Positions 36,581 through 48,896 of a stretch of DNA of 64,000 nucleotides are shown here, one piece after another. The number at the start of each line of letters is the position of its first letter. Position 1 is the first letter of the stretch. The stretch lies in assembly GCA_016859345.1 (NCBI GenBank), contig CM029115.1, positions 12,034,501 through 12,098,500 on the forward strand. The letters are read 5' to 3'. This DNA is from Istiophorus platypterus. Lineage: Eukaryota; Chordata; Actinopteri; Istiophoriformes; Istiophoridae. The translations under genes were made by a program, and so were the position numbers. The notes beneath the pieces are model-generated. The model was not told where the DNA came from and searched no databases. It saw only the letters and a list, made by a program, of their open reading frames with translations.

Positions 36581-39500
36581 CAGCACTCGAAAAAGATACA
36601 GCCATTAGAGTGGGGGGGTGGGGTGGGGGTTGAGGGAAGTAGCAGTGATAGCCATTCGTCACCCTGCCTATCTCGCTCTGACAGATGGGGAGTGCGGCGT
36701 GCCACATAGAGTAGTCACTGCCTATAATGACATTAGAGGCACAATGAGACCTGATACACATTTTTCTGTTCCCATCCTGCCTGGCCATCGACTAGCTCCT
36801 TTGCTTGATCCTTCCTCTCCTCTCGTTTCTGCTGGTATATCTCCATCCATCCTTACAGGAGATAAAGTGCCGTGTGCCACTATTTCCAAATCAAAAGCAC
36901 GAACACATTATTGCCCCCACAAACAAACCTAAATGTGCACAGGCACACATGCACATAGCTACAAAAAAGAAAAACACACATATAAAGTAGAAACGTATGA
37001 AAAAAAAAATTGTGTTCTAGGGAAAAAATATCTTCTACATGACAGAAATGCCAAAGTGAAAAGGGAGCACTGTGAGTATGTACTGACATTCAGATTGTAT
37101 TTGGAAAACTATGTTAAAGCGCTTTTTTTTCGTCCTCCTCTTCAAGGAAATGGGAGTTTATTTAAAAAGAGAGAGCGTTTATTTAATGTACCATACACCT
37201 CCTAAAAGGTTTACTTACTGCAGTGTAATATGTTATTTCAAATCCTTGCAACCACATTTCCTAGGAGGATAGGGGATACTGGCATTATATATATATTTTT
37301 TTCAGGACACATGCTATTACCAAATGTGTTGCAGATGTACCATGAGCTGAAGCAGTGCTGCTGAGGTGGGGTTTCTTGGAAAAACATCACCAATCCTGTC
37401 ATGATAAATCACCTTCCCCAATTTGCTATAACATGTAGAATTAGGATTTGAGAGTATCAGCATCAGCAGAATTCGGCACACAATGCACTTGCAGGAATGC
37501 TGCTTTCGTTTTTAACATTTCCCCACAATTCTCTGAATTCTAGGTGAATGGGTTAAACTTATGTTCTTAGAAGTATTGTTCATGTACATTTCCTCTCATT
37601 TGTTGTCCCATCTCCTGGCTCACCAAGAGAACTCTGCAGCTGTCTCTCAATGTGACAAATTAGTCCAGAGCATGAGTCAAGGTGAAGTTCCCCTTTTTGT
37701 CGCCCCCTCGATTCAAAGGACTCATCACCAGTGTCTGTCCTCAATAACAACACCACATTAACAAGTACCCCACAGACTGTCTATTAGAATGTGAAAAAGT
37801 GCCATGTGCTGTATATTAGTTTTTAGTGACTAAACACTTGGGAGAGAGGCGACCTAGAATCAAGCCTTGTGGTGCACTGAGTGTATATGTTCTCATCGTC
37901 CTCTCAGCTCCACTTCTGAGACACACAGAGAGAATGCTCATTAGATCTATGTGCTGAATCGCTGCTCCCTCTCCATCTCTCCCATCCTCCACCAACCTTG
38001 CCTCCCCCCTCTCCGTCCGTCTGCTTAACAGATGGGAGGGTCGTGGGTATAGCTCTTCCCCTCCCCCTGGAGAGGCCTGGTGCCTGTTCAAAAGATTCCT
38101 CTTTATGCTTCACTCCATTTCCCTCTCTTCTCTCCATTTCTCAGTTTTCCTCCCTCCGCTCTCCTTCTCTTTCACTGTCACCTCTCCAATGCAAAGCGCA
38201 GAGAGTTGGGACCAAGGATATAAAACAAGCAGAGGTGCCAGTGTGATCTCTGACCTTAGCAGTTGCCTGCTCCGGTCGCCTTCCAGTTACCAGGCCAGTG
38301 TGAGAGCAGGCATACCATTAGTCAGAAATCGCAGAGAAGATAAAGAAACTCTTTTGTGTATCCTTCATTTTCCTCAGCTCGTTCCCTCCTTCCCAACACC
38401 TTACTTTTGGATTAGTAACTTGGTCTAATGTATACAAGCTTGTTAGTTCTTTCTTCTGTCTTGCACTGGGTGTCTTCATTTTTCCTCTTGTTACTTTCAC
38501 ATCTCTTTTGGCCTCTCAAGGTCAGGTGTCAGTCGCCTGTGAAAAATTCCTGCTGAGGATTACTGAACTCTGCCACTTGCCCATGTTCACTAAGCAGTGT
38601 TTTGTTTCCTGCATTTCCCTCCATTTCACCGTCTTGGCGTCATGAAGCTAAATTGGATTGAGTGATTCAGTGGTAATCTGTTAACTGATGCTCTGTTCAC
38701 CGCAAAGGAAGGAGAGGGAAGGGAGCCTGATGAGGAGGTGGGCACTCTGTTCTTATACAGGAGCTGTCTGGCTTTCATATGGGATGGGGGCGGGTGTGAG
38801 GAAGACCGGGAGATGTGTGTGTGTATGGGGGGGGCTTTGGTTGTTGTGTGGGAGGAGGTAGAGGAGGCAAGAGTGAGGTGTGGGGGGGGGGGTGGCTGAG
38901 GCAGGGAGGCACGGGGCTAAGCCACAGCAGAGCCTCACCTCAGGGAGCGTTAGCTGGTGCTGGGAGCCAAATGCAGGGATTAAATGTTCAGGACATGGGC
39001 TTAGTCTTAGCGTTAATGTTACGTAAGGCCTAAGGTGTTGCCCCAGCGGGTGTTGACATTGAGAGGTTCAGTTCTGCTCAGTGAGCTGTGGGAGGAATGA
39101 GGAGGAGGTGGAGGCCAGGAGGCAGGGATCACGGAGGTAACGCCTCCTTGTTTGGAGCGATGCCTGGGAGGGTTAGTGTTGAGCACAAAGACTGGGAGGG
39201 GATGATGCTGTCAGCCTATGATTGAGGTACGCCAGCTTGATTGATATCCTTGTCTGGCTGTCTTGTGCCAAGCGTCTTAGTGTTAGCTTGTAATCCTAGT
39301 TTGTCTGACAACATCCTTCTTTGTTTTCTTCCAGAGGGCAGCTCTTTGTTTTTCTGTCTATGGATGGATGTGTTTGCGCAGAGCAATGCTAAAATGTTTT
39401 GGATAGCCTCTTCAGAGCTGCCACAGAGTTATTTTAGATCTTGTTATTATTACGATGGTGCAAGCCGGCTGTTGTCCTAACTGCCAAATGATGCATTTAT

Positions 39501-41440
39501 GTTTGTATCTCATTTCTCCCATAAGTAGGCGTATTCCAAACCATCAACTCAGGAAGTTTTTTGTCATCCATTTCATCATTGTTCAAATTGTATTGTCCCA
39601 CTTTGCGTTATGCTTTTTTTGTGATCAAAGTTCCTGGCAGGAATTCTTATTATGTACATGGTAATCAATTTGATGTTGTGTCTTAAAATTAAAATATATT
39701 GACAAAATGAGTGTTTTGCATATGGACTCTGAAGGGCCATATCATCATTCCAGTTTTTTTTTTTAACTTATCACTACTGTGCTATAGTTTTTTGTTTTTT
39801 TTTAGAAGGTATTACTCAAAATATGCTCTCTGTTCCACATGAAAAGATCTACAATTATGTACTACTGCTACAGGCCTTGGTCTGTCACTATTACTAGTAT
39901 GCCTTGATGTTCCTATTACACACTTTCATTATCAATGTCCTACTCTCTAGAACAAAGAGGTCAAGTGCATAGCAATGTGCTGCACTCAGGGGTTTAGAGC
40001 TTTCTTGTGCTCTCTCATGTATGTTACTCAGTAAACACATGGATTCAAGTTAGGAGAAAATAAAAAAAAAATGAGAGAAGGGGAAAGGAAGTGCATTACA
40101 ATGTACATGTATGTGTATGGGAGCATGCAAAGAAGAGAATATGAGAGCGCAAGGAAGAGAGCAAGGGTGTATGAGAGAAGAGAGAGTGGTAGAGAGAGAG
40201 ACTGAGACTGACATGTCTTTTGGCGAAGCGGTGTCGTCTTCCACATCAATGTCTGATGCTTGTGCTGCCAGGTGCCGGAAATCTGGTTCAGAAAGGAGAG
40301 AAGAGAGAAGAAGGGGAAAGTAGTGAAAAAAAGGCAGGGTAGATGGAAGATTTTTTTTTTTTTTTTTTTTTATGTGACGGCACTGACAGCTCCCCTGCAT
40401 TGCACTGAGCTTAAATAATGGGATGCTCATTTGCATAACGAGGGACGTTATCACCTCTACTGTCAAAAGAAAACACAACAACAGTTCTTCTGCTCCTCCC
40501 TGAGATAGATTGGGTTGGCCTACTTTAGCACTCTGGAGAGATGCACTGGAGCTCTGGCTTAGCCGAGCTCACACAAGAACACACACACGTGAACGCACGG
40601 ACGCACAGTCGCTCACTCACGCAAACTTTTCAGAGCGCAGCTTTCCTCTTCGTACATGCAGTCCAGCTCATCGGCCGTCGGCCTCCACTCATGAAACACA
40701 GGTACACACACACACACTTAGATTTTTGCCCACACAGGCAAATGCACAAGTGCACAAGTGCATTTGCTCAGATGTTCCTCAGATGCACTCACTGACATGC
40801 AGCATCTCCAGATGGATTAAGTTCATGCTGGAATTTTGTTTGATATCTGTGTCTAAGAAACATCCTTTTATTATGTTTCAAAAGATCACTCTCTGCACTT
40901 TTTTTCTTTTCTTCTTTTTATTTTGGCATTGTTTTTACAGAATGTGGTAAGAGTGATCTCGGTTTTACATCTGTATTCTATCGTTCAACTGATGTCTGCC
41001 ATCTTGGAGATGAGCTGCAGATAGAGTGGAATAAGTTGTGTCTAGCAGTTGCACTGTCAATACACTGCAGGTTTGTGGGAAGAAACATAATGTATATTTC
41101 AGTCTGGAGGTAATGTTACAGTGTTGGTGATTAGAGCGTTTAAGTTAGCAGCACTTCCAAAACACTGTCAAACTCTCTGTGAGCGAGGCGAGATCCTGAC
41201 AGCACTGTCTCCTCTCATAGTTGGTGCCTGGGAAAAAAAATGCAAAAACTGATTTGCATGATATCGACAGTGAAAAACACAGTGGTTCTTACAACATTGT
41301 TGACAGATTCTTTGTCTTTCTTCACCCTCCCTTGTGGCTGCCATGATGCCACTTTTATTATTTTTTCTCCCAGTACTTTGCCATATTTCATTTCATTTAA
41401 TGCTTTCCCTCTCCTCCCCCACCCCATTTCTTTCTTGCAG

Positions 41441-41612
41441 GTACAGATGCTGGAATCTTTGCGTTGATTGGAACAAATAGAAAGCAGAAAAAAGACAGAT
41501 AAAGGAAGACCAGAGGAGTGCAGAGAAAGAAGAAGAGAAAGAAGAAGAAAGAGGAGAGAGAAGAAAGCATAAAGTTCTTTAGAAAGAGGAGAGAAAGAAA
41601 GATACAGGGACG
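41441..41612 (+). other. mef2c: 5' UTR part of the second mef2c exon
   Basis: The exon starts after TTCTTTCTTGCAG at 41440, preceded by a strong pyrimidine tract. The first 27 bases complete the upstream ORF (stop at 41465-41467). From about 41475 the UTR is almost pure purine, with many GAA and GAGGA units that are typical exonic splicing enhancers. The base context of the main start, GGACGATGG, has A at -3 and G at +4, which is a strong initiation context. Confidence 0.75.
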
Positions 41613-41666
41613 ATGGGGAGGAAAAAGATTCAGATCACGCGGATTATGGATGAACGCAACAGACAG
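41613..41666 (+). CDS. mef2c: mef2c coding exon 1: MEF2C residues 1-18 (start of MADS box)
   Basis: Encodes MGRKKIQITRIMDERNRQ, the N-terminal arm and start of helix 1 of the MADS box. In MEF2 proteins the Gly-Arg-Lys-Lys arm contacts the minor groove of CTA(A/T)4TAG sites and the following helix contacts the DNA backbone. Ile8-Thr9 and Met12 exclude MEF2D, which has Gln9 and Thr12. The exon ends in CAG|GTAAGT at a phase-0 junction. Fifty-four coding bases is the standard size of the first translated exon of vertebrate MEF2 genes. Reading on past 41666 gives unrelated intronic residues. MEF2C is a nuclear transcription activator that dimerises through the MADS/MEF2 region and works with MyoD-type, GATA and HAND factors and with class IIa HDACs. 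The coding sequence continues at 51553. Confidence 0.97.
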
Positions 41667-44039
41667 GTAAGTCCCTGGGGGATGGGAGGATGGATGAGTA
41701 TGAGGGTGGAGGAGAGGAGGGGTAGAGGAGGGAGGAAGGAGAAACACCCTACACCCCACATAGCCCTCAAAAATGAAGGTCTTCTGGGAGTCTGAGCAAT
41801 ATGTGAACTGGGGGACAGAGAAGTGTGTGCGGGGATAGCACAGTTATTGCTTTGGGTCGAAGAGTTCCATTGGCTTACAATGGCAAGTTTGTTTCAGCTC
41901 AATCTAACGAACCAGTGTGAGGACACCAGGAGCATGTGTCTTAAAGTAGATTTGCATAAGAACATCTGTAATTCTAAAAATCCGTTCTGCATATCAGTGC
42001 CCGCTCTGAGAGCTGCGGCCTACACACAACTGAAGCACCCTTCACACACCCAAATTCTCACAACATGCCACCCAGTTTAGCTCGCTGGCAGTGGAATATT
42101 ACCAGGCAGAGGTTGGTAGCACTGGAGAAGCAGTGTGGAAGAAAATGTAAACAAACATCCAAACAGCGATGGGATGGTCTACAGTGATACACTGGACTTG
42201 GCCAACAGGGTGGAGATAAAGGGAAGCCGGGGAAACAAAGACTGAAACAGTATTTTTTTGTTAAGCAAAATCAGTAGCCACAGGACTGCTGTAGCTTTCC
42301 TATGCATGGCACTGAAATATCATTTTAAATCAGTGGTACATTGAAAATTTGTAAGAAAAATCCCAGGTCAAACAACAATACTGGGATTCTTACAAGGCAT
42401 CTTTTAACAACAGCTGGCATTATTTGAGAGAGACATAATAAATTGTGGACAGCATGATTCAAGCAGACACCACCATCTGTGGCAGGAAATAGAGAGAGAC
42501 AGAGCTCTCTCACTGCCCTCGAGGCCCACAATCGATCACCTCCTGTGGCACGACTGACCACTGACACTTTGTCAGCTTCCTGGCAGCCCAATTGGATCCA
42601 TACGCTGCTAACGTGGCCCCTGGATCATAGGTCAAACACGCACACAGACACACACCTTGTCTGAACACAGGCCCCGTCTTTATGGTCAGACGTCCAAAAG
42701 AATGCTCCACGACAATTTCTCACAGTGTGCTTTATGAAACATGGTGATTTGTGGCCAGAGTAAAGTGACATAAAAAGACTCAAGGAATTGATCTGGGCCA
42801 TACTGGAGAAGTAGTAGAAGCATAAGTAACAAGAGAATACTGAGAAGGAGAGTGAGAGAGTGAGTGTACCTGAGATATAGAACCAACTTCCTGTAATAAC
42901 TATGATTTTAATGATACACTGCGTGCTCACCTTAGATGCAGAGTCAGATGCAGCACAACAAGGATTTATATATAAATATATATACATATATATCCCCTAC
43001 TTTGAAAAAGCAGGGAGGACATGTGACAGTATTTTGGCTTTGTTTTGCCAGAACATATACATATTCTAAATCATGTTTTTGTTATAGAAAGTGAGACAGG
43101 CAGACAAACAGAGAGACAGAGCAAGAGCAAGGAGGAGGTCACAGAGTTTTAGTTGAGGACTAAAGTTATCGTGTTTCAGCAGCACCCACACTTCCTCCTT
43201 ACTGTTATCTCAGTCCCTCTCTCTCGTCCCACCTTTACTGGGCCCGCCAGTTGCACCAAGCACTCCGGCTCCTGAGGATAAGGAGGGAAAGAGGGAGACA
43301 GGAAGGACACCTGAGGGGAATCGATGCCTGCGATATCCGGGCTTTACTTACAGGGAGAGCAGAGGGAGGAGAGAGAGGGAGAGAGGGTTCAGGGAAGGGG
43401 AAATCAATATATCATTGGATTTTGTTGTTTTGATCTCTGAAATGATAGATTAGTTATTCACTTCCTGTTTATGTAATAACTATTCCTTCAGATTTGATGT
43501 CATCAAGTCATGTGGAAAACACTACATGCTCTGTGAAACATATGGCATTTCAGTGTTATTCAACCTACGGCCTAAATAAATGTCATCACCACATTTTGTA
43601 GGGGCGGACATCACAAGACAGAGACAGAGACAGACACAGAAAACTTAAATTTTCTTCTTAAAAAAAAAAAAAAAAAAACGGAAGCTTTGGCTTTGCATAT
43701 TTTCACTTCCTTTTTGAGGAAACGTCCCGGAGCCCAAGCCAAATAAATACCAGAGGAGTTTGTATTGCATGTCTTTCAGTCTCAAATTCTTTACATGCTT
43801 CTACTGTTTTATTTCAAAAAAGTTTTGCTGTCTTCTCAAAGCTCTTCTGTGTTTAACAGATTGATAATTTTTTGTTTGATTTGTAAAAATATGTAATATA
43901 TAGTAATAGTGACAGTTACATGTAACTGACTGCATAATATAAAAAACCTTTTGTCTATATAATAACAGCTCATAAAGTTGTATAAAATGACTTGGTACCA
44001 TACCTGTTTCATTTGAAAATAATGATATAAAGCTATTGT

Positions 44040-44430
44040 AACACTTTCCCTGAGTCTACCCACACTCCATACTGCAGCCCTCTTTGGAATGGCACCACTC
44101 TGTGTGGCTGTCAACACTACCTTGCCACCTACAGGGCTTTCCTGCCTCCCCACCCCTGTCCTCCCTGGAGCTGCAGCATCATAGTGGGCACAGGGCCTGT
44201 CTCTCTCTGGGCGGCCACTTTGGGCTGCCACCCCTAGGCCCCAAAACACTTCCCCAGAGCAGGGGCAGAAGGGCCAGGCCTCCCTGGCGTTGACTGGCTG
44301 CCCGGGGCTCTGGACAGTGGGCAGCAGTGTGTGAGCCCTGGCTCCAAGCCCCCCGACCACTCAGACCCTCTCCCAGCCACGGGCACATGAAAGGGCCCCC
44401 TGTGCCATAAACTCATGGACTGCACACAGA
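44040..44430. other. GC-rich, CpG-depleted block in intron 2
   Basis: GC content is about 60% or more here against an AT-rich background, yet I count only about five CpG dinucleotides in 380 bases. Frames are open on both strands (a 174-codon minus-strand frame spans 43836-44360), but the translations look like composition-driven Pro/Gly/Arg/Ala text, with no domain and no splice context. It is therefore not called as a gene. It may be a methylated ancient element or a conserved non-coding block. Confidence 0.5.
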
Positions 44431-44453
44431 GAACAGACTCTCTTGCCCCAGCT

Positions 44454-44455
<2 letters not shown>

Positions 44456-44523
<68 letters not shown>
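44456..44523. repeat. (AC)n microsatellite
   Basis: About 34 uninterrupted AC units. It directly adjoins the GC-rich block. Confidence 0.98.
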
Positions 44524-44527
<4 letters not shown>

Positions 44528-47500
44528 GGCAGACACACACACCAACAACATAGTACGAGATGCATGCACAGGTGTGTGTGTTTGTTAACGTACTGGCATG
44601 GATTTGATAACAAGAAGATTATACACTCAGACAAATACTTAGATGGTGCATCTCATGTCTTATTTATTCAGCATCGCAAAAGCCATGCTTGTAAACATAT
44701 CTAAAAAATGTCTATCTCTCTGCAGTTGGTTTTGGGGATTGACGAATTTACTGGCTCAAATTAGTGCTACCTCTTCAACCGGTACAGTCAGTGGACTTAA
44801 TTCGGGATGACTTGTTTGTGCGAGCATGTGTGTATGTGTGGGGTATGTGTCTTCCAAGAAGAGGGGGGTGGGGGGGTCATCACCAAAGGTTAAACATGGA
44901 TCAGGTCATCAGTTACAGGAAGTAAAACAACAGGATTTCCCAACTCCCACAAACAACACTCATACTATCACATACTTGGCAGGAGGAAGGAAAGAAAATA
45001 CATTTTTTGTTGTCCTGCATATGTCTCCCCTCTTTCCTCATCATTTTAACTGCATCACTGAAGCTGAAATAAGGGGTCTTTTTGTTTCTACGACAAAGCA
45101 TTCTTCTCTCCAATCAACAGCACTGGGGTGAGAAAATGTGCAAGTGAAATTAACAGCAGGAAAATAATGAGGCCCACAGGGTAGCTCCTCACCCCTGCTC
45201 CCCTCCTCTAATTCCCTGTTTCCCACCTTCTACCATCTCCTTCTTTTACCACAGAAAGTGACACTGTTGAGGACTGTCATACGTTCAACACTGCAAGACC
45301 TCACCTGAAAAGGGCTCACTAAGCTCTCACCTTCCCCCTTCTGTAACCCCCCCCCCCTTTGCTTCCTCAACATATTCCTTGTTTTGCTTCTTATTCACAT
45401 GTTCTTGACATGGTTCATTTTGCTCTCTCACCTCAATCTTTTTTTTTCCTCAAAAAAATTCCCAATGTTTTTTTTTCCAGCTTCCTCTCATCTCTTTCCT
45501 TTGTTCGTTATAGGGCTCACTATTTTTGATTTTTAATTTTCAAAATAAAAGTATCTTTATATATCAAGGTGCATTTTGGATGTTTTTTTTTTTTTAAGTT
45601 GAATATGCGAAAAATGTATACACGGAAAAATATGTGCATAATTCTGAAATCATGAAACCTGTAGTCTTATCTTTAACAATTTGCTTTTTTTTCTTCTTTA
45701 CTTTTTTGAAAAATACTTTAATGGACTGGCTCACAATCTGCAGGTCTTTTATAATGTCTCTATTTGTGTGTTAGGTTTTTACTGATAGAAGCAAATTCTG
45801 AGCTGTGCTTGTCATGAAACTTCACTTGGCGAAAAAAGGGGTAAATAGGGTCTTTTTGTAGCAAAAATCACTAAAACAATTCATCATTTGAGGACATACA
45901 ATCTATATAAATATAAGTTTAAACCAATCAGCTGCTATCAAGGAAAAAAGATATTTTTTTCTTTCTCTCTTTTTTTAAAGTGAAAATTAGCCTCTGTGTC
46001 ACTACAAAAGCTTATACCCTTAAAATAAATGACAACAAAGTTATTTTTGTCACTCCGGCCACTAACTTGGGTCTTGAAATGTAACATCCACTTTCTTTTG
46101 TCAGCAGGCATATCCTTTTCCAGTTGTGGTTGTTCAGCATAAACAGGAACATACAGAGAAGAAGCATAGCCAGTCATTTATGTTCTGTACTGAAATGTAA
46201 TTGCTAGCTGTGGTAAGAAGAACAATCTAAACTCGCATGTATTTTAGGAAATGGCATGATAACTAAAATTGGCATAATTAAGACGCCACTCCACCGGTTA
46301 ACTTTTAATTATTCAAAGTGGACACTTGATGTAGGCATAGAATGAAGAAATGTTTGGAGTCTGCTGACTCCTGTTCCTACTGTATTATGAGGGTGCACTG
46401 AATAAGAATGATTAGCAGGGTTTTGAGGAAAAAGAAGAGCATTGCATATATTAGAGGTAGGACAAAGCCTCTTTTGTCACACTACCCCTCTTAGCAGCTT
46501 CTTTGGCTGTGAGGCAGAGTTCAGGCCCAGGTCCTGGGCTCCTCTTATCCCTTTTGCGTAAGCCCGTGTCTTCCTGCTTGGCCCCTGACAATGGGATAAG
46601 TGTTTGTCTCAAGACAAATTGTGCTATTCCATAGCTGACTGACATCTGTGTGTGTGTGTGTGCTTGCATGTGTGTCCCCCCGCATGGCCATGTTTGGTTT
46701 GCTAACTAGCAGTTTTTGGTGCCTGTTTCTCCACTCCTCCTCTTCCTCCACCTCCTCCTCCCCCAGGGAAGCAGGCAGGAGGTGGGAAGCAGAAGCGAAG
46801 CCATTGTGAAGGGGAAGCCACTGGCCTCTTCCTGTTATGAGAGGAAATGCATACAAATGTGCTTCCTGTGCATCCGCCCCCTCTCTTCTCCCTCCCCTCT
46901 TTCTCTCTCCCCTCTCACTTGTGTGGCACAGAGTCAGCCACTATCCCTCCTTTCTTCTTGTCTCTTTGTTTATCCTGGGTATTTTTCTCCTCTTTTTGCT
47001 AGAGGACATATGACGGATCAATTGAGAAGAGCAGAAATTATTATTTCATTTTTAGATTTTTTTTATTTTTTATTGGTCATTTTCCAGTTGTAGCATACAT
47101 ATAATTTTATATAGCTAGACGAAGTTACATTTAAATGAAGAAAAAGAAAGAGGAAAGAAAGGCAAAAAGTTAAAATGAGTCAAATGAACATTAATTCGAA
47201 AACGGGATGTGATGGTGACATATTTAGAGTTTACAGGGGTGTGATTCTGAATCTCTTGGGATGGGGTTGTGGAGGAGGATAGGGGTGAATGAATAAGGCT
47301 TGTGAATCATTATGAGTCTCCAGTCTACATATGTTCATTATAAGTTAGTGCTCATTATGTACAAAAGTAATTGAGAGTTGCACTAGATAATAGCAATATC
47401 CTGTAGAATTTTTATGGAGATATGGGGCTATAGAAGGATTTTTTTGGTCTCCTTTTCAGTGTTGAAGAAAGGATCACAAATTATGCTTACTTAGCCTACT

Positions 47501-48089
47501 TATTGTTACCATGAGCTTTTCCATAATTGAGTAATCTCTTAGAAAGTTAAGCTGTTGTTGTGAAATCTGGTGAGTTTTAATAGTTAGAACATTTCTAAGT
47601 ACAAACAGTCAAGGAGACTTTGAAATACTCAGGCCAAGAAATTTCAAGATCATTAAGAATGCATACACTGTCCTAGAGCATGAGACAGTTTTAGATAGTT
47701 TTAGAGTTAAGTATCCCATTATGCCTTGATTCAGTCTTTAACTTAATGACTGCCAAGAATGGTTAAAAAAAAAAAACAGAGATGTGTCTAACGGGACCAC
47801 TGACCAAGGAAACAAAGCTACGTAGAGTCAGCACTGTGTTTGGCCGAAAAGATTCATATAGACATAATTTTCTTCTATATATTTTTTTCTTTTTCATGTA
47901 TTATAGTCATATTTCTAGGATATGACAGATTTTTATTTCATAAAGATAAATTATTTGGTAGGTGTTATCACAAGTTAAAATATGAACACATTGAAACTAA
48001 AACAACAAAATCTGTGTTTTTCTGTTTCAAATTTAATCTAGGTTACTGATGATAATAAAATTCAATATGTCATTTTGATTTACTGTCAA

Positions 48090-48235
48090 AAATCCTGAGC
48101 ACGTGATCATGTTGCTGGTTCAAATCTGGCCCTTTGTTGCATGTCATCCCTCCCGCTCTCTCCCCACACCACACATCTACAGTAGCTGCTTGAACCAAAT
48201 TAAATTAGTTTTTTGAAATAAAAAATAAATAACAC
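48090..48235 (+). mobile_element. tRNA-derived SINE remnant
   Basis: GGTTCAAATCT at 48117-48127 matches the tRNA/pol III B box (GGTTCRANNC). It is followed by GGCCCTTTGTTGCATGTCAT and a CTCTCTCCCC run, the body sequence of a widespread percomorph-fish SINE family (AFC-like), and ends in an AT-rich tail (AAATAAAAAATAAATAA). The 5' A-box half is weak or lost. This is the best single hint that the host is a spiny-rayed fish. Confidence 0.65.
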
Positions 48236-48854
48236 TGATTTCAGAATGTTGATTATTAGTTCCCTTACTTACAAAATGTTAGAAATAATGGCACATTGTA
48301 AAACTTGAAATGGTTTACCATTTACTGTGCTGCTTACAAAACAAATTTATAATCATAATAAGAGCTTTTCAATAATGGAAATCTCTCTCTGTTTCCTGAG
48401 CATTAGCATTTTTCCTCTGTGAAAAGTATTCAGAGCTTGACACTGTCATACATCTGTAAATGTTCGTAGATCAGGCGTACCATTCATAACATTTGTTTTA
48501 CCCTCTCAGAGTGCAGAGCAGTAGCTCCTCGAAAGTGCGCTAGTTTACAGCTCTTTGTGGGCCAAGTGAACTGTTTTGGGCTTGTACAGAAAAGGCCAGT
48601 GGTGACATCACTAGCATGAATGTTGATGGCTCAAATGGGTCACATGACGGCATCAACTGAGGTTATGAAGCCACTATAGAGTCTCCTCTATCAGTGAAAA
48701 TGAATATTGAATAGCTGAGATACGGTGCAAGTGAACACATCCAACACGATATTTTTAGTAGCATGTTCCATCAAGATAGCATTTATGTGCAATGTGCGTG
48801 TGTCGGTGTGTGGGTGTGTGCGTGTGTGTAAGTACTTGATCAAGCAAGCATGCA

Positions 48855-48858
<4 letters not shown>

Positions 48859-48893
<35 letters not shown>
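48859..48893. repeat. (TA)n microsatellite
   Basis: About 17 TA units. Confidence 0.95.

Positions 48894-48896
<3 letters not shown>

Larger units (their letters stand above)
19927..41440 (+). other. mef2c: Inferred intron 1 of mef2c
   Basis: It begins GTAAGT and ends TTTCTTTCTTGCAG with a pyrimidine tract of about 30 bases. Over its 21.5 kb no other coding exon is seen. It holds many microsatellites, an interrupted CTG triplet repeat, a large imperfect AAC/AAT inverted repeat, one perfect MEF2 consensus site and several blocks that look like conserved non-coding DNA. Long first introns rich in enhancers are usual for MEF2C. Alternative first exons may lie inside but could not be identified. 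Confidence 0.55.

Noticed and set aside
43836..44360. 174-codon minus-strand open frame
   Set aside because: Its residues follow the GC-rich composition (Pro, Gly, Arg, Ala), the second half runs into AT-rich text, and it shows no domain or splice context.
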